64,000 nucleotides of DNA from Temnothorax longispinosus (taxonomy: Eukaryota; Arthropoda; Insecta; Hymenoptera; Formicidae): positions 18,875,579-18,939,578 of the forward strand of contig NC_092359.1 of assembly GCF_030848805.1 (NCBI RefSeq). The letters are read 5' to 3'. A program made the translations under genes and the position numbers. Of this stretch, positions 10,501-19,587 are shown piece after piece (positions within the stretch are counted from its first letter, which is position 1; every line of letters begins with the position of its first letter). The notes beneath the pieces are model-generated. The model did not search any database and was not told the origin of the DNA. It saw only the letters and a list, made by a program, of their open reading frames with translations.

Positions 10501-13500
10501 CTCCCCGCTGCCTTCTCCGCTGTCGCTACCTTCTTTGCTTCCAGATTCTTGACTCTCTTTGCTCTTGCTGTCTTCCTTGCTTCCGGAGTCGCCCTCGGTT
10601 GGAACAACTGGGGTCGTTACAACCTCCCCGCTGCCCTCTCCGCTATCGCTACCTTCTTTGCTTCCAGATTCTTGACTCTCTTTGCTCTTGCTGTCTTCCT
10701 TGCTTCCGGAGTCGCCCTCGGTTGGAACAACTGGGGTCGTTACGACCTCCCCGCTGCCTTCTCCACTGTCGCTACCTTCTTTGCTTCCAGATTCTTGACT
10801 CTCTTTGCTCTTGCTGTCTTCCTTGCTTCCGGAGTCGCCCTCGGTTGGAACAACTGGGGTCGTTACAACCTCCCCGCTGCCTTCTCCGCTGTCGCTACCT
10901 TCTTTGCTTCCAGATTCTTGACTCTCTTTGCTCTTGCTGTCTTCCTTGCTTCCGGAGTCGCCCTCGGTTGGAACAACTGGGGTCGTTACGACCTCCCCGC
11001 TGCCTTCTCCGCTGTCGCTACCTTCTTTGCTTCCAGATTCTTGACTCTCTTTGCTCTTGCTGTCTTCCTTGCTTCCGGAGTCGCCCTCGGTTGGAACAAG
11101 TGGGGTCGTTACAACCTCCCCGCTGCCCTCTCCGCTGTCGCTACCTTCTTTGCTTCCAGATTCTTGACTCTCTTTGCTCTTGCTGTCTTCCTTGCTTCCG
11201 GAGTCGCCCTCGGTTGGAACAACTGGGGTCGTTACAACCTCCCCGCTGCCTCTCCGCTGTCGCTACCTTCTTTGCTTCCAGATTCTTGACTCTCTTTGCT
11301 CTTGCTGTCTTCCTTGCTTCCGGAGTCGCCCTCGGTTGGAACTGGGGTCGTTACAACCTCCCCGCTGCCTTCTCCGCTGTCGCTACCTTCTTTGCTTCCA
11401 GATTCTTGACTCTCTTTGCTCTTGCTGTCTTCCTTGCTTCCGGAGTCGCCCTCGGTTGGAACAACTGGGGTCGTTACGACCTCCCCGCTGCCTTCTCCGC
11501 TGTCGCTACCTTCTTTGCTTCCAGATTCTTGACTCTCTTTGCTCTTGCTGTCTTCCTTGCTTCCGGAGTCGCCCTCGGTTGGAACAACTGGGGTCGTTAC
11601 AACCTCCCCGCTGCCCTCTCCGCTGTCGCTACCTTCTTTGCTTCCAGATTCTTGACTCTCTTTGCTCTTGCTGTCTTCCTTGCTTCCGGAGTCGCCCTCG
11701 GTTGGAACAACTGGGGTCGTTACGACCTCCCCGCTGCCCTCTCCGCTGTCGCTACCTTCTTTGCTTCCAGATTCTTGACTCTCTTTGCTCTTGCTGTCTT
11801 CCTTGCTTCCGGAGTCGCCCTCGGTTGGAACAACTGGGGTCGTTACGACCTCCCCGCTGCCTTCTCCGCTGTCGCTACCTTCTTTGCTTCCAGATTCTTG
11901 ACTCTCTTTGCTCTTGCTGTCTTCCTTGCTTCCGGAGTCGCCCTCGGTTGGAACAACTGGGGTCGTTACAACCTCCCCGCTGCCTCTCCGCTGTCGCTAC
12001 CTTCTTTGCTTCCAGATTCTTGACTCTCTTTGCTCTTGCTGTCTTCCTTGCTTCCGGAGTCGCCCTCGGTTGGAACAACTGGGGTCGTTACGACCTCCCC
12101 GCTGCCTTCTCCACTGTCGCTACCTTCTTTGCTTCCAGATTCTTGACTCTCTTTGCTCTTGCTGTCTTCCTTGCTTCCGGAGTCGCCCTCGGTTGGAACA
12201 ACTGGGGTCGTTACAACCTCCCCGCTGCCTTCTCCGCTGTCGCTACCTTCTTTGCTTCCAGATTCTTGACTCTCTTTGCTCTTGCTGTCTTCCTTGCTTC
12301 CGGAGTCGCCCTCGGTTGGAACAACTGGGGTCGTTACGACCTCCCCGCTGCCTTCTCCGCTGTCGCTACCTTCTTTGCTTCCAGATTCTTGACTCTCTTT
12401 GCTCTTGCTGTCTTCCTTGCTTCCGGAGTCGCCCTCGGTTGGAACAACTGGGGTCGTTACGACCTCCCCGCTGCCTTCTCCACTGTCGCTACCTTCTTTG
12501 CTTCCAGATTCTTGACTCTCTTTGCTCTTGCTGTCTTCCTTGCTTCCGGAGTCGCCCTCGGTTGGAACAACTGGGGTCGTTACGACCTCCCCGCTGCCTT
12601 CTCCACTGTCGCTACCTTCTTTGCTTCCAGATTCTTGACTCTCTTTGCTCTTGCTGTCTTCCTTGCTTCCGGAGTCGCCCTCGGTTGGAACAACTGGGGT
12701 CGTTACAACCTCCCCGCTGCCTTCTCCGCTGTCGCTACCTTCTTTGCTTCCAGATTCTTGACTCTCTTTGCTCTTGCTGTCTTCCTTGCTTCCGGAGTCG
12801 CCCTCGGTTGGAACAACTGGGGTCGTTACAACCTCCCCGCTGCCTTCTCCGCTGTCGCTACCTTCTTTGCTTCCAGATTCTTGACTCTCTTTGCTCTTGC
12901 TGTCTTCCTTGCTTCCGGAGTCGCCCTCGGTTGGAACAACTGGGGTCGTTACAACCTCCCCGCTGCCCTCTCCGCTGTCGCTACCTTCTTTGCTTCCAGA
13001 TTCTTGACTCTCTTTGCTCTTGCTGTCTTCCTTGCTTCCGGAGTCGCCCTCGGTTGGAACAACTGGGGTCGTTACAACCTCCCCGCTGCCTTCTCCGCTG
13101 TCGCTACCTTCTTTGCTTCCAGATTCTTGACTCTCTTTGCTCTTGCTGTCTTCCTTGCTTCCGGAGTCGCCCTCGGTTGGAACAACTGGGGTCGTTACGA
13201 CCTCCCCGCTGCCTTCTCCGCTGTCGCTACCTTCTTTGCTTCCAGATTCTTGACTCTCTTTGCTCTTGCTGTCTTCCTTGCTTCCGGAGTCGCCCTCGGT
13301 TGGAACAACTGGGGTCGTTACGACCTCCCCGCTGCCTTCTCCGCTGTCGCTACCTTCTTTGCTTCCAGATTCTTGACTCTCTTTGCTCTTGCTGTCTTCC
13401 TTGCTTCCGGAGTCGCCCTCGGTTGGAACAACTGGGGTCGTTACGACCTCCCCGCTGCCTTCTCCGCTGTCGCTACCTTCTTTGCTTCCAGATTCTTGAC

Positions 13501-16500
13501 TCTCTTTGCTCTTGCTGTCTTCCTTGCTTCCGGAGTCGCCCTCGGTTGGAACAACTGGGGTCGTTACGACCTCCCCGCTGCCTTCTCCGCTGTCGCTACC
13601 TTCTTTGCTTCCAGATTCTTGACTCTCTTTGCTCTTGCTGTCTTCCTTGCTTCCGGAGTCGCCCTCGGTTGGAACAACTGGGGTCGTTACAACCTCCCCG
13701 CTGCCTTCTCCGCTGTCGCTACCTTCTTTGCTTCCAGATTCTTGACTCTCTTTGCTCTTGCTGTCTTCCTTGCTTCCGGAGTCGCCCTCGGTTGGAACAA
13801 CTGGGGTCGTTACAACCTCCCCGCTGCCTTCTCCGCTGTCGCTACCTTCTTTGCTTCCAGATTCTTGACTCTCTTGCTCTTGCTGTCTTCCTTGCTTCCG
13901 GAGTCGCCCTCGGTTGGAACAACTGGGGTCGTTACAACCTCCCCGCTGCCTTCTCCGCTGTCGCTACCTTCTTTGCTTCCAGATTCTTGACTCTCTTTGC
14001 TCTTGCTGTCTTCCTTGCTTCCGGAGTCGCCCTCGGTTGGAACAACTGGGGTCGTTACGACCTCCCCGCTGCCTTCTCCGCTGTCGCTACCTTCTTTGCT
14101 TCCAGATTCTTGACTCTCTTTGCTCTTGCTGTCTTCCTTGCTTCCGGAGTCGCCCTCGGTTGGAACAACTGGGGTCGTTACGACCTCCCCGCTGCCTTCT
14201 CCGCTGTCGCTACCTTCTTTGCTTCCAGATTCTTGACTCTCTTTGCTCTTGCTGTCTTCCTTGCTTCCGGAGTCGCCCTCGGTTGGAACAACTGGGGTCG
14301 TTACGACCTCCCCGCTGCCTTCTCCGCTGTCGCTACCTTCTTTGCTTCCAGATTCTTGACTCTCTTTGCTCTTGCTGTCTTCCTTGCTTCCGGAGTCGCC
14401 CTCGGTTGGAACAACTGGGGTCGTTACGACCTCCCCGCTGCCTTCTCCGCTGTCGCTACCTTCTTTGCTTCCAGATTCTTGACTCTCCTTGCTCTTGCTG
14501 TCTTCCTTGCTTCCGGAGTCGCCCTCGGTTGGAACAACTGGGGTTGTTACGACCTCCCCGCTGCTCTCTCCGCTGTCGCTACCTTCTTTGCTTCCAGATT
14601 CTTGACTCTCTTTGCTCTTGCTGTCTTCCTTGCTTCCGGAGTCGCCCTCGGTTGGAACTGGGGTCGTTACAACCTCCCCGCTGCCCTCTCCGCTGTCGCT
14701 ACCTTCTTTGCTTCCAGATTCTTGACTCTCTTTGCTCTTGCTGTCTTCCTTGCTTCCGGAGTCGCCCTCGGTTGGAACAACTGGGGTCGTTACAACCTCC
14801 CCGCTGCCCTCTCCGCTGTCGCTACCTTCTTTGCTTCCAGATTCTTGACTCTCTTTGCTCTTGCTGTCTTCCTTGCTTCCGGAGTCGCCCTCGGTTGGAA
14901 GTGGGGTCGTTACAACCTCCCCGCTGCCTTCTCCGCTGTCGCTACCTTCTTTGCTTCCAGATTCTTGACTCTCTTTGCTCTTGCTGTCTTCCTTGCTTCC
15001 GGAGTCGCCCTCGGTTGGAACAACTGGGGTCGTTACGACCTCCCCGCTGCCTTCTCCACTGTCGCTACCTTCTTTGCTTCCAGATTCTTGACTCTCTTTG
15101 CTCTTGCTGTCTTCCTTGCTTCCGGAGTCGCCCTCGGTTGGAACAACTGGGGTCGTTACAACCTCCCCGCTGCCCTCTCCGCTGTCGCTACCTTCTTTGC
15201 TTCCAGATTCTTGACTCTCTTTGCTCTTGCTGTTTTCCTTGCTTCCGGAGTCGCCCTCGGTTGGAAGTGGGGTCGTTACAACCTCCTCGCTGCCTTCTCC
15301 GCTGTCGCTACCTTCTTTGCTTCCAGATTCTTGACTCTCCTTGCTCTTGCTGTCTTCCTTGCTTCCGGAGTCGCCCTCGGTTGGAACAACTGGGGTCGTT
15401 ACGACCTCTCCGCTGCCTTCTCCACTGTCGCTACCTTCTTTGCTTCCAGATTCTTGACTCTCCTTGCTCTTGCTGTCTTCCTTGCTTCCGGAGTCACCCT
15501 CGGTTGGCACAACTGGGGTCGTTACAACCTCACCGCTACCCTCTCCGCTGTCGCTACCTTCTTTGCTTCCAGATTCTTGACTCTCCTTGCTTTTGCTGTC
15601 TTCCTTGCTTCCGGAGTCGCCCTCGGTTGGAACAACTGGGGTCGTTACAACCTCCCCGCTGCCCTCTCCGCTGTCGCTACCTTCTTTGCTTCCAGATTCT
15701 TGACTCTCTTTGCTCTTGCTGTCTTCCTTGCTTCCGGAGTCGCCCTCGGTTGGAACAACTGGGGTCGTTACAACCTCCCCGCTGCCCTCTCCGCTGTCGC
15801 TACCTTCTTTGCTTCCAGATTCTTGACTCTCCTTGCTCTTGCTGTCTTCCTTGCTTCCGGAGTCGCCCTCGGTTGGAACAACTGGGGTCGTTACAACCTC
15901 CCCACTGCCTTCTCCACTGTTGCTACCTTCTTTGCTTCCAGATTCTTGACTCTCTTTGCTCTTGCTGTCTTCTTTGCTTCCGGAGTCGCCCTCGGTTGGA
16001 AGTGGGGTTGTTACACCCTCCCCGCTGCCCTCTCCGCTGTCGCTACCTTCTTTGCTTCCAGATTCTTGACTCTCCTTGCTCTTGCTGTCTTCCTTGCTTC
16101 CAGAGTCTCCCTCGGTTGGAACAACTGGGGTTGTTACAACCTCTCCGCTCCCCTCTCCGCTGTTGCTACCTTCTTTGCTTCCAGATTCTTGACTTTCTTT
16201 ACTTTTGCTGTTTTCCTTGCTTCCGGAGTCGCCCTCGGTTGGAACAACTGTGGTCGTTACAACCTCCCAGCTGCCCTCTTTGCTGTTGCTACCTTCTTTG
16301 CTTCCAGATCCGCTGTTTTCTTTACTTTCTTTGCTCCCTTTATAAAGGAGAATATTGAATGTTTTAATTTCCATTAAAAGATTTTTTGAAATTTTATGGA
16401 ATAAGAAAATTTTTTCTTTTATGATTTTTTAAATTATTTTGTATTTTATTTTTTAAATTAATCTTAATTTACTGTATATTTTTATTATTTTATAATTGTT

Positions 16501-17688
16501 AATCATTTCTATTGTATAATACATAGTGCGGGCGCGGGCGCGTTGAATATTTGATTAAATAATTAATTTTTCATATTTATATAGCTCTATTACTCCGATT
16601 TTTTAATGGTATACTAGAAAATCAAACTTACTAAGTTCAAAATGACTATGAATTAGCTTGTTCTTTATATGAACATCAATGTTGTATTGACATGACATTA
16701 CTACAAAATCAAAATAAGAATAGAGTAAAAATATTAGTGATATATGTGAAGAAACAAGACCTAAATTGTGTTTTGTGATATAGTATATATCATCAGATCA
16801 CACAACGTTAAATATACCGAGGAAAGTGAAATTAATCGTTTATGAATATTAAAATAGATTATTTTTAATAGAAAGGGTTTATAATTCATCTTTTTTTTAA
16901 TTTATCATATCTTTTTTGATTTATTAATTCCAAAGTAACATTCAGCGATATGACTGGTTAATCTGATCCTTCTTACGTGTTATGTTAAGCTCCATTTTGA
17001 GGCTGGTGTCCTTCAAATTCTTTCGAATATTTAAAGTTTAATATTTTTGGGAAGAATATTTTTATGTCTGTAACGTGTTTATTTTATTTACTAAATTAAT
17101 GATAAATTAATTACCTGAACCATGCTTTTTTAACCATCGATAAATGCACACTCCTCTTCCACTTCTCAGGGGATGTGTGCAGATTCCATGTATATATGAG
17201 AAAGCTTTGCGAATTGTGCATTTGTGAACTAACTGAACAAATTTAGGCCGAAATATGCTTCCAGTTCTTATGCATTCATAATACTTTCTGCAATCGTTTA
17301 CGTCGGCATAGACACCTGATCTTCTACATTTAAATGGCGTACGATATCGAGGAAGATATTGTGGTTGTTGGAGAATTGTATTTGTCGGTAACAAGCCATT
17401 GCCCTGACTATACGTTTCTAAAATGAAAATTAGAATATGTAATATAATAAATGATTATGCCCATTTTTTCGTTGCTTTCACTAGTATACGTTAATTAAAC
17501 TAATTGTATTTTTACAGATCTTTTCTGATTTATCTCTACTTTTTTATAAATTAATAGAAGTATTTTAATTTCTTACCATTCTTAACGTTATAGAGTTCCT
17601 GTCCATAGCTCGATCGATAATCTTTCGCGTTAAATTGACCGTGACAAAAAGATAGAAATGCAATTAAGAGATAAATAGTTTCCTGCAT
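7206..17688 (-). CDS. Giant secreted chitin-binding protein with Ser/Glu/Gly repeat array (whole gene)
   Basis: The coding exons are 17577-17688, 17115-17417, 8192-16337 and 7206-7559, all with GT-AG borders. The order is signal peptide (residues 1-17), CBM14 domain (Cys 68, 80, 86, 104, 117 and 128), about 63 acidic 41-residue units, then two more CBM14 domains before the stop. CBM14 (peritrophin-A) domains bind chitin and occur in peritrophic matrix, cuticle and eggshell proteins. Allowing for four missing bases the product would be about 2,970 residues. No membrane segment is seen after the signal peptide, so secretion is inferred. The phases of all three introns agree with the domain frames. 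As assembled, four one-base deletions in the repeat exon (near 9904, 11251, 11984 and 13873) break the frame. I do not recognise a named orthologue; it could equally be called mucin-like peritrophin or chitin-binding proteoglycan. Confidence 0.8.
7560..8191 (-). other. Intron 3 of the chitin-binding gene
   Basis: The intron runs from donor GTAAGT at 8191 to acceptor CAG at 7560-7562. It is AT-rich with no other feature seen. It contains a GC-rich spot (about 7769-7781, CGCCCCGCGCG) that stands out from its surroundings. Confidence 0.7.
8192..16337 (-). CDS. Chitin-binding gene, exon 3: repeat array plus second CBM14 domain
   Basis: This single 8.1-kb exon starts after a TTTATAAAG acceptor in phase 1, matching the preceding exon, and ends at ATT/GTAAGT in phase 0. 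The first part is the acidic Ser-rich array. The last roughly 95 residues (about 8193-8477) form a CBM14 domain with spacing C-x10-C-x5-C-x14-C-x12-C-x16-C. The exon length is 8,146 bases, four short of what the entry and exit phases require. Those four are visible: one T missing from CTCTCTTTGC near 13873, and one base missing from CTGCCTTCTCCG at about 9904, 11251 and 11984. The minus-strand frame is open from 16374 to 13810 and then stops after the first deletion. These may be assembly errors in a repeat that is hard to polish, or recent real frameshifts. Confidence 0.8.
8525..16300 (-). repeat. Tandem array, about 63 copies of a 123-bp coding unit
   Basis: The period is 123 bp (41 codons). 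About 11 copies are 120 bp, through a three-base shortening of the TTPVVPT linker to TTPLPT or TTPVPT, and four copies are one base short. Key segments of a unit are GDSGSKED, SKSKESQESGSKEG, SDSGEGSGE and VVTTPVVPT. A typical unit has 10 Ser, 3 Thr, 7 Glu, 3 Asp and 4 Lys, with no Cys and no aromatics, giving about -6 net charge before any modification. Copies between 9000 and 14500 are nearly identical. Copies beyond about 15200 (the protein's N-terminal side) and the first few near 8530-9180 are more diverged. Recurrent differences between copies are almost all synonymous. Confidence 0.95.
16338..17114 (-). other. Intron 2 of the chitin-binding gene
   Basis: The intron lies between donor TCAG/GTAATT and acceptor CCTTTATAAAG. 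It is AT-rich with no other element recognised. The acceptor was chosen because it joins exon 2 (phase 1) in frame with the repeat array. The ATG at 16374, just upstream in the same frame, is therefore intronic rather than a start. Confidence 0.65.
17115..17417 (-). CDS. Chitin-binding gene, exon 2: first CBM14 domain
   Basis: The exon has 303 bases, entering and leaving in phase 1. It contains six cysteines with spacing C-x11-C-x5-C-x17-C-x12-C-x10-C, including the aromatic-rich core CRKYYEC. This is a peritrophin-A type chitin-binding domain at about residues 66-128 of the precursor. The loop between the third and fourth cysteines is longer than in the other two domains. It is basic (many Arg and Lys), in contrast to the strongly acidic array that follows. 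Confidence 0.8.
17577..17688 (-). CDS. Chitin-binding gene, exon 1: signal peptide
   Basis: An ATG at 17688 opens MQETIYLLIAFLSFCHG followed by QFNAKDY. This is a short hydrophobic secretion signal with likely cleavage after HG. The exon has 37 codons plus one base, ending at a GTAAGA donor, in phase with exon 2. An acceptor (TTCTTCATTTACAG) precedes the exon at 17708, so about 19 bases of 5'UTR belong to it. Confidence 0.8.
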
Positions 17689-17707
17689 TGTAGAAAATTT
17701 AGTTCAT

Positions 17708-18082
17708 CTGTAAATGAAGAAAAATTCAAGAAGTAGTGTTTTATTACATTGCCTGCTGGAAACAATACTTTATCTTTCCAATAAAATAATAACTTTGTAA
17801 ATAATAAATTTAAAACTGGATATCAGTTTGTACACAAAGTTTTCATCTTGCAACCGTTAATATTATAAAAATATAATTAATATGAAATTACCACAGAAAC
17901 AATCTTCGTTAAATCCCGATTAAAATATTATGCGTGATAAAAACGAAGTGCCAAACGATGCAAAAGAATAAGCTACTTACTTCGCTGTTGAACTTTTGAT
18001 GATCTCGTAACAGCGAGATGATTCGACCACAGTCTGTATCCTTTGACGGTCTACAGAGTTATAACATTACAAAATATATATA
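17708..18082 (-). promoter_or_regulatory. Core promoter, 5'UTR exon and 5'UTR intron of the chitin-binding gene
   Basis: On the minus strand an ACTATATATATTTTG TATA-like box lies at about 18074-18082. About 90-100 bases further on, a strong donor (GCGAA then GTAAGTAGC) ends at 17981. It pairs naturally with the acceptor at 17708. This predicts a non-coding first exon of about 65 bases (start near 18045) and a 5'UTR intron at 17708-17980. The inference rests only on sequence motifs. Confidence 0.4.
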
Positions 18083-18523
18083 GTGAGTTTTAATATATAT
18101 GTTTGTGGGGGGATACATTGCACGTGTCAACGTATGTAATATTGATAAATCCACAACCGGTTTCCAATTGAATAAATTCAAAAGAAAGCTTTATTCAGTC
18201 CAATGTGTAATTAAAATTTACGTAGCACATGCGTCGTTATAAATTAACAGATAATTCTGATATTGTCTCATGAGATATATATATATATTACTGAATATAT
18301 ATGTAATTGAGGTATTATGTTAATAAACATAATTAAACAATCAATATAAATGGCTTTTCTTAAAAAGTAATTAAACAAAGTTAATAACGATACATGGTTG
18401 CCATTCTTGCATGTTCTAAAAGTAAAAGACAGAGGATTCCGCAGAGGATAGTAGTTTTAATATTAGTTTATTATTTCAGTTTATTTTCAGAATACAGTTA
18501 CAGATAACAGTTAAAGATGCCTG
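18083..18523. other. Intergenic space between AKH and the chitin-binding gene
   Basis: This is AT-rich DNA of about 440 bp between the AKH poly(A) candidate and the next gene's TATA-like box. It has a short (TA)n run near 18277-18288. No gene or element is recognised. Confidence 0.5.
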
Positions 18524-18529
18524 TTTATT
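18524..18529 (-). terminator. Possible AKH poly(A) signal AATAAA
   Basis: An AATAAA hexamer on the minus strand lies about 420 bp past the AKH stop. Two further matches lie at about 18465-18485. The distance is long for such a small gene, so the choice is uncertain. Confidence 0.25.
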
Positions 18530-18948
18530 TTTTAAAATTACATTTGTGGGAATGCAACATTTATAGATAATCTTCAACAGTAGACGTTCTCAGGGCCGCA
18601 AGAAGACCAGCTTCGATACCAACTTGCCACTTGTCTCAATATTAGCTCACGCGGCAATACATATTATGTACAAAGCATATAGCAAGCAGATGAAAGTAAA
18701 ATTAGTTTATATTGTGTCGTTAAACAGAGAAATTTCTCGAACGTCGTAGATACATAAAGTAAATAGAAAGTTATCCATATCGATGTACATGACTTGTGTA
18801 CGTCAATCTATTCGAATGTTCGGAAAAGTAAATGATAAGACGTGTAGCGATTCAGTTGCATTATCCAAATATCGTTATTTTAATTCTGACAATTAACGTC
18901 ACATTCCGGCACGAGTCCAGTTGATAAGACCAATGACATTTTCCTGGC

Positions 18949-19487
18949 TCATTTGTTCAAGGTTTGACAATCCAAGATCCTCTGTGCTTCGATCTGCAAG
19001 TGGCAATAGATAAATCAAACTTAATAAATCGTGAATAACGATGCATATCGCTTTCACAATTATTCTGATAAATATTTGCCGTGATATTTGCAATAAATAA
19101 ATGGGTATTATATTTCGAATGTCGCACAATAATTTACGGTCAGCGATATCATATCGAAATTATAAATCTTTCACAATTAAAATTAGTATAGTTAAGAAAT
19201 GCACGAGCAGATTAATTGTGTTTTTATGATAACAACCACTTGTCACGGCTTTTTAAATTTTCGAGTTAACTCCGCATCTTCGTAGCTCATACCTGAATGA
19301 ACGAATATAATTTTAACAATTGTTCCAGTGATGCACCTTGCGACGAACAATCCGTGCCACTCGATCTAATTCGCATATCTTGGCTCCTTTTACCTTGGCC
19401 CCATCCGGTAGAAAAATTTAACTGAGCTTCACCATTCGCAATAAGGATTAAGAAAAGAAATGCTATAGCAAATAAGCTCATAGACAT
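18949..19487 (-). CDS. AKH: Adipokinetic hormone (AKH) precursor
   Basis: Two coding exons (19293-19487 and 18949-18993) join in phase 0 to give 79 residues. From the ATG at 19487 there is a 21-residue hydrophobic signal peptide ending NGEA. The hormone and its processing site, QLNFSTGWGQGKR, follow directly. Then comes a spacer with one Cys (SSGTDC) and the typical AKH-associated tail SLEQLLKLYSFIQ joined to IEAQRILDCQTLNK, which supplies the second Cys. Known family: AKHs are released from the corpora cardiaca and mobilise lipid and carbohydrate through a GnRH-type receptor. Their precursors have this layout and length. N-terminal Gln would become pyroglutamate, and Gly before Lys-Arg would give C-terminal amidation. 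The splice junction reproduces the conserved IQxEAQ tail, which strongly supports the model. The start at 19487 is preferred over an in-frame one further upstream because an acceptor (TTTTTTTTAAG) lies at 19498. Confidence 0.93.
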
Positions 19488-19577
19488 CTTACAGAACCTT
19501 AAAAAAAATTTGTTACGTATATACATTGTATTGTTAGAAATAATAGAAATTATTGTGCTTCTGTGTAAAAATATCGG

Positions 19578-19587
19578 CTATAAATAG
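19578..19587 (-). promoter_or_regulatory. Possible AKH core promoter (TATA-like CTATTTATAG)
   Basis: A CTATTTATAG motif lies about 90 bp upstream of the AKH start on the gene strand. It would place transcription start near 19550, leaving a short 5'UTR exon before the acceptor at 19498. No independent support. Confidence 0.25.

Noticed and set aside
8525..16300. Array considered as a CRISPR or satellite
   Set aside because: The units are 123-bp, coding, lack unique spacers and sit inside one exon of a eukaryotic gene.
16339..16374. ATG at 16374 as the start of the repeat protein
   Set aside because: It lacks a signal peptide, and an in-frame acceptor just downstream links the array to an upstream signal peptide and CBM14 exon in matching phase.
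8527..16377. Plus-strand open frames of 447 to 1,489 codons across the array
   Set aside because: They are antisense shadows of the minus-strand coding repeat. They switch frame at the deletion sites, lack exons with domains, and the synonymous variation only makes sense in the minus frame.
18899..19129. Longer open frame covering the AKH second exon in another frame
   Set aside because: Splicing in phase 0 at 18993 yields the conserved EAQRILDC tail and both conserved cysteines. The alternative frame gives no AKH-like tail.
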